Assembly (NCBI GenBank): GCA_964640525.1
Contig: CAZXGS010000035.1
Location: 1 to 34,286 of the forward strand
Length of the DNA stretch: 34,286 bases
Reading direction: 5' to 3'
Source of the DNA: SZAS-103 sp964640525
GTDB taxonomy: Bacteria > Pseudomonadota > Gammaproteobacteria > Xanthomonadales > Xanthomonadaceae
Every line of letters begins with the position of its first letter. Position 1 is the first letter of the stretch. Under the pieces are notes generated by a model. It searched no databases and was not told where the DNA came from. It saw only the letters and a program-made list of their open reading frames with translations. The position numbers and the translations under genes are program-made. This document shows positions 32,256 to 34,286 of this stretch, in pieces.

Positions 32256-32484
32256 GGGCGACCTCTCCATTGGCCATCGGTACGATCGGCGCACGGCCGG
32301 CCGACGCCGCGCCGATGTCGCGCTGGATCGCCTCCCAGATGAAGAGCAACTTGCGACCGCCGAACGGCCGGATGTAGTGGACGCCTTCCAGCAGCACCGC
32401 GTCCTTCAGGCGGGTGCGGATCGTCCGGCTGTCGTAGTGGATCCTCTCGGCAAGCTGATCGGTGGTAAGGTACGTCTGGCTCAT
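32248..32484 (-). CDS. small excisionase/AlpA-like DNA-binding protein
   Basis: This 78-residue protein begins MSQTYLTTDQLAERIHYDSRTIRTRL, a MerR/excisionase-type winged helix, then LLEGVHYIRPFGGRKLLFIWEAI, where the GxxYIRPFGGRKxLFxWE phrase is typical of small proteins directly upstream of island integrases. It probably directs excision or regulates int. Its 3' end overlaps the int start by 8 bases, and its promoter lies in the region with three operator-like repeats. Confidence 0.82.
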   Translation of the reverse strand: MSQTYLTTDQLAERIHYDSRTIRTRLKDAVLLEGVHYIRPFGGRKLLFIWEAIQRDIGAASAGRAPIVPMANGEVAHG

Positions 32485-32521
32485 AAGTGCGCTCCTTGTT
32501 TCGTTTGCAGTACGTGTGAAT

Positions 32522-32600
32522 CACTAACGATTCACTCGTTTTGTATCACAAACGATTCATTGAGCAAACTAAAACGTATTTTTGCACCACTTACGATTCA
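32522..32600. promoter_or_regulatory. three direct operator-like repeats between xis-int and the divergent regulator
   Basis: CACTAACGATTCA (32522-32534), CACAAACGATTCA (32547-32559) and CACTTACGATTCA (32588-32600) share CAC--ACGATTCA at spacings of 25 and 41 bp. The first also forms an inverted repeat with GTGAATC just upstream. The region is AT-rich and holds both divergent promoters, so these are probable binding sites of the regulator encoded at 32617. Confidence 0.7.
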
Positions 32601-32616
32601 GCAAGGATTCAGATTC

Positions 32617-32841
32617 ATGCTCAGGATCAAGCTAAAAGAGCGGATCGCCGACAAAGAATTCAAAGAGAAGCGACGTATCTCGCTGATCGAGGTCGCTGAC
32701 ACGACGGGCATCGGCCGCATCACACTGTCTCGAATGCTGAATCGTGGGACCAATGTGCGGTCGGACACCCTCGACCGGCTCTGCAACTACTTTGGCTGCA
32801 GGATCGAAGAACTCCTCGAACACATTCCTGACCAAACGTGA
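32617..32841 (+). CDS. small XRE/Cro-type regulator
   Basis: This 74-residue single-domain protein begins MLRIKLKERIADKEFKEKRR. Its helix-turn-helix is SLIEVADTTGIGRITLSRMLNRGTNVRSDTLDRLCNYFGCRIEELLEHI, the HTH_26 type (ends with the typical L--LC-YF-C-IEELLE). The ATG at 32617 follows the third operator repeat; the longer open frame upstream runs through the antisense of xis. It is divergent from xis-int and probably controls integration and excision. Confidence 0.88.
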   Translation: MLRIKLKERIADKEFKEKRRISLIEVADTTGIGRITLSRMLNRGTNVRSDTLDRLCNYFGCRIEELLEHIPDQT

Positions 32842-33141
32842 GGACGTTGGGACCATCCCAACGTGCTGGGGTCATTGGAGTTTCGCCGAGGTTCAACTGG
32901 GCACGGAGTGCCAAGGTCACTTTCTAGGCTTTCCGGCGATCCGACCACTGGCTACCGGGCACGAACCGGGCACAAACCGGGCACAAGTCACCAAATGCAC
33001 CCATGCACTCGCACGACGGTACGCGCAAGTCATTGAAAAACAACAGGATTATGTGGTGGTATGGGTGCAATCCAACAGATCGCGCATGTCATTGTTCCTG
33101 CGCGGTTTGTTGTGATGGTAATCTGCGATGTACCGCCAATC
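32842..33141. other. gene-free stretch with three 11-bp tandem repeats
   Basis: CCGGGCACGAA, CCGGGCACAAA and CCGGGCACAAG follow one another at 32955-32987. No protein frame here has credible content. The repeats could be integrase arm sites or slipped sequence; no attachment core could be identified. Confidence 0.5.
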
Positions 33142-33426
33142 CTACCGCCATCGTGGCGCGACGCTCCCCAGTGAAACCATTGCCGCAGCAACGCCAATTG
33201 CTTCGGACAGGTGCGCGTCGAACGTGGCGTGTGGCACAGCGGCCAGCGCCTGATACCGGCTGGCGGACTGGCGGCTGATGCCGACGCGGGACAGGGTTTC
33301 GGCGTACTCGCTTCCCGTCGTCGCATCGTTGGACAACGGGGACTCGGTGCCGCGTTTCAGTCCAGCGGTAGGCGCCCGCTCCAACTCCCGCAGCAGTTCT
33401 CCCGTTCGCCGCTCGGCCCTCGCGCG
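33142..33426 (-). pseudogene. C-terminal fragment resembling phage/plasmid host-adaptation proteins
   Basis: The minus frame from about 33426 to the stop reads RARAERRTGELLRELERA, KRGTESPLSNDATTG, YAETLSRVGISRQSASRYQA and LAAVPHATFDAHLSEA. This matches a module I recall from prophage and plasmid proteins (KAERE-G-LL-E, TLAD-GITR-QS--WQ-LA-VP---FE). The upstream part of the same frame has random composition and inverted repeats (CCGGAA-type), so the gene seems 5'-truncated. Confidence 0.5.
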
Positions 33427-33490
33427 CGCGCGCGGAATTGTCGGGAAATTCCGGAATGCGCCAGCTTCAACTCTGCGTTTCCGGAAGCCA

Positions 33491-33718
33491 CTAATCTTCC
33501 GGAAGCGTGGCCGCACCCGCCAGCACCAGCCGACTGATGATGCTCGAATAGTCCATGCCAACCCGATGCGCGGTGCGCGCGTCGATGATCGCCAACGCGG
33601 CCTTGGATGGGTAGTAGTCAATCCGCTTGCGCCCATCGCGTCGCACGGTTTGCGTTGCGCAGCGCCGCTTCCTGAGCCGCTCCTGCATTTCTTGATACGT
33701 CTCAATCTCCTTCGTCAT
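33491..33718 (-). CDS. small hypothetical protein coupled to the SSB-like gene
   Basis: This 75-residue protein starts MTKEIETYQEMQERLRKRRC, with a basic region (TVRRDGRKRIDYYPSKAALAIID) and an amphipathic C-terminus (MDYSSIISRLVLAGAATL). It may be a ribbon-helix-helix-like DNA-binding protein, but no family is certain. Its ATG overlaps the stop of the SSB-like gene (ATGA), which fixes the start. It is the last complete gene of the minus-strand operon that begins at 34275. Confidence 0.65.
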   Translation of the reverse strand: MTKEIETYQEMQERLRKRRCATQTVRRDGRKRIDYYPSKAALAIIDARTAHRVGMDYSSIISRLVLAGAATLPED

Positions 33719-34050
33719 GGTGTGCCCTCCTGCATGGTCGTGCGCGTGCGCTGGACGTGGTAGGCGGTCAGCAGCTTGTGAGCTTTCAGGTCGGCGGATG
33801 GCTTGGCGACGCCGGCCTTGTCCGCCCACACCTTCGGGGTCAGTTCGCCCGCCAACGAGACAGCATCGCCTGTCGCCAACGCCAGCAGTCCGGCGACGGT
33901 GGCGGCGTCGAAGGCGATCACGGACACGCTCAGGCGATCCTCTGCGCCGGTGGCCACCCATACCCGGCAGGTGGCGAAGGTGTTGCCGTTGTTGGCGGTG
34001 TGGGCCTTGGGGTCGGCGGCCAGCTTGCCGCTCAAGAGTGCGTCAATCAT
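33715..34050 (-). CDS. SSB-like single-stranded DNA-binding protein (OB fold)
   Basis: This 111-residue protein begins MIDALLSGKLAADPKAHTAN, then FATCRVWVATG, LSVSVIAFDAATVAGLLAL and GDAVSLAGELTPKVWADK. The order (short Met strand, GKL--DPK, -F---R, ---V-AF, L-L--GD-V-L-GELT) is that of the OB-fold SSB-like proteins of integrative elements. It is shorter than housekeeping SSB and lacks the acidic tail that recruits partner proteins. It would protect single-stranded DNA during transfer or replication of the element. Confidence 0.8.
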   Translation of the reverse strand: MIDALLSGKLAADPKAHTANNGNTFATCRVWVATGAEDRLSVSVIAFDAATVAGLLALATGDAVSLAGELTPKVWADKAGVAKPSADLKAHKLLTAYHVQRTRTTMQEGTP

Positions 34051-34053
34051 GGG

Positions 34054-34275
34054 TCAGTCCTCGGTTGGTGGCGCTCGCAGCGGTGCAGTCGCCTCGGCCA
34101 CGTCGCAGGGCCTGCCACAGCACAGCGGCCCCAGCCGTCCGCAGGGTTGATCGGGTCTGGTATCCGGTGCCGGCACCCCGCGCAGGTCACGCATGGGTCG
34201 GTTCTTGGCCTCGGGAACGGCTCGCCTGCCAGTGAACCGCCCCGGGAATCCCGGAGGCTCGTTGGGTTGAGTCAT
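34054..34275 (-). CDS. small Pro/Arg-rich hypothetical protein
   Basis: This 73-residue protein begins MTQPNEPPGFPGRFTGRRAV and has a Cys cluster (LCCGRPC) near the middle. Its stop lies 3 nt before the SSB-like start, consistent with an operon. No family is recognised and composition is biased, so support is mainly positional. Its promoter would be beyond the window's end. Confidence 0.45.
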   Translation of the reverse strand: MTQPNEPPGFPGRFTGRRAVPEAKNRPMRDLRGVPAPDTRPDQPCGRLGPLCCGRPCDVAEATAPLRAPPTED

Positions 34276-34286
34276 GCCGCGTTGGC

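Overview
The base composition (GC-rich, with strong third-position G/C in every real gene) and the gene families suggest a gammaproteobacterium of the Xanthomonadaceae (Lysobacter/Luteimonas-like). This placement is inference from family resemblance; no search was possible. The window is mostly accessory DNA.

1-0.7 kb: the 3' end of a membrane-protein gene and a coupled small membrane protein. 1.0-7.8 kb: a complete RNA-repair locus. RtcR (sigma-54 activator with an N-terminal CARF-type sensor) is divergent from rsr (bacterial Ro60), rtcB (RNA ligase) and rtcA (RNA 3'-phosphate cyclase). A consensus -24/-12 promoter lies in front of rsr. The 0.98 kb between rsr and rtcB holds no credible protein gene. 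It contains six tandem Y-RNA-like elements, each with an outer stem, a conserved internal loop (GAATGC / CTCGT) and an inner stem. Two of them enclose a near-perfect circularly permuted tRNA module (T-arm, acceptor closed by a GCGA loop, D-arm).

7.8-9.1 kb: a scar zone with a weak ORF, a LysR 3' remnant, the 3' end of an unknown gene and the 5' end of an AAA-type ATPase gene. The ATPase gene is cut inside its Walker A codons by a 9.94 kb element (9098-19035). That element has 51/52-bp terminal inverted repeats, a TTGGCA target duplication and IS21-type istA/istB at one end. Its cargo is an Rhs/YD-repeat protein with a C-terminal metzincin-like zinc motif (HExxHxxNxxH), two tandem secreted TIMP-like (NTR-fold) proteins that are probably its inhibitors or immunity proteins, and a phage-like repressor/Ner pair with a membrane protein. 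The remainder of the ATPase gene after the element is short and broken.

19.2-29.3 kb: an apparent four-gene operon of hipB-hipA, a 2114-residue DruE-like helicase (DEAD/DEAH, DUF1998, PD-(D/E)XK-like end) and a UvrD-type helicase with an N-terminal RelE-like domain. This looks like a defence cassette.

29.3-34.3 kb: an integrated-element module, mostly on the minus strand. It has small accessory proteins, an HD-domain protein, a tyrosine recombinase, a small excisionase-like protein, a divergent Cro/C1-type regulator with three operator-like repeats, and an operon of an SSB-like protein with small partners.

The three most notable points are the six-member Y-RNA array with permuted tRNA modules, the pairing of a metzincin-like toxin tip with TIMP-like immunity candidates, and the large IS21-type cargo transposon caught inside a Walker A motif.
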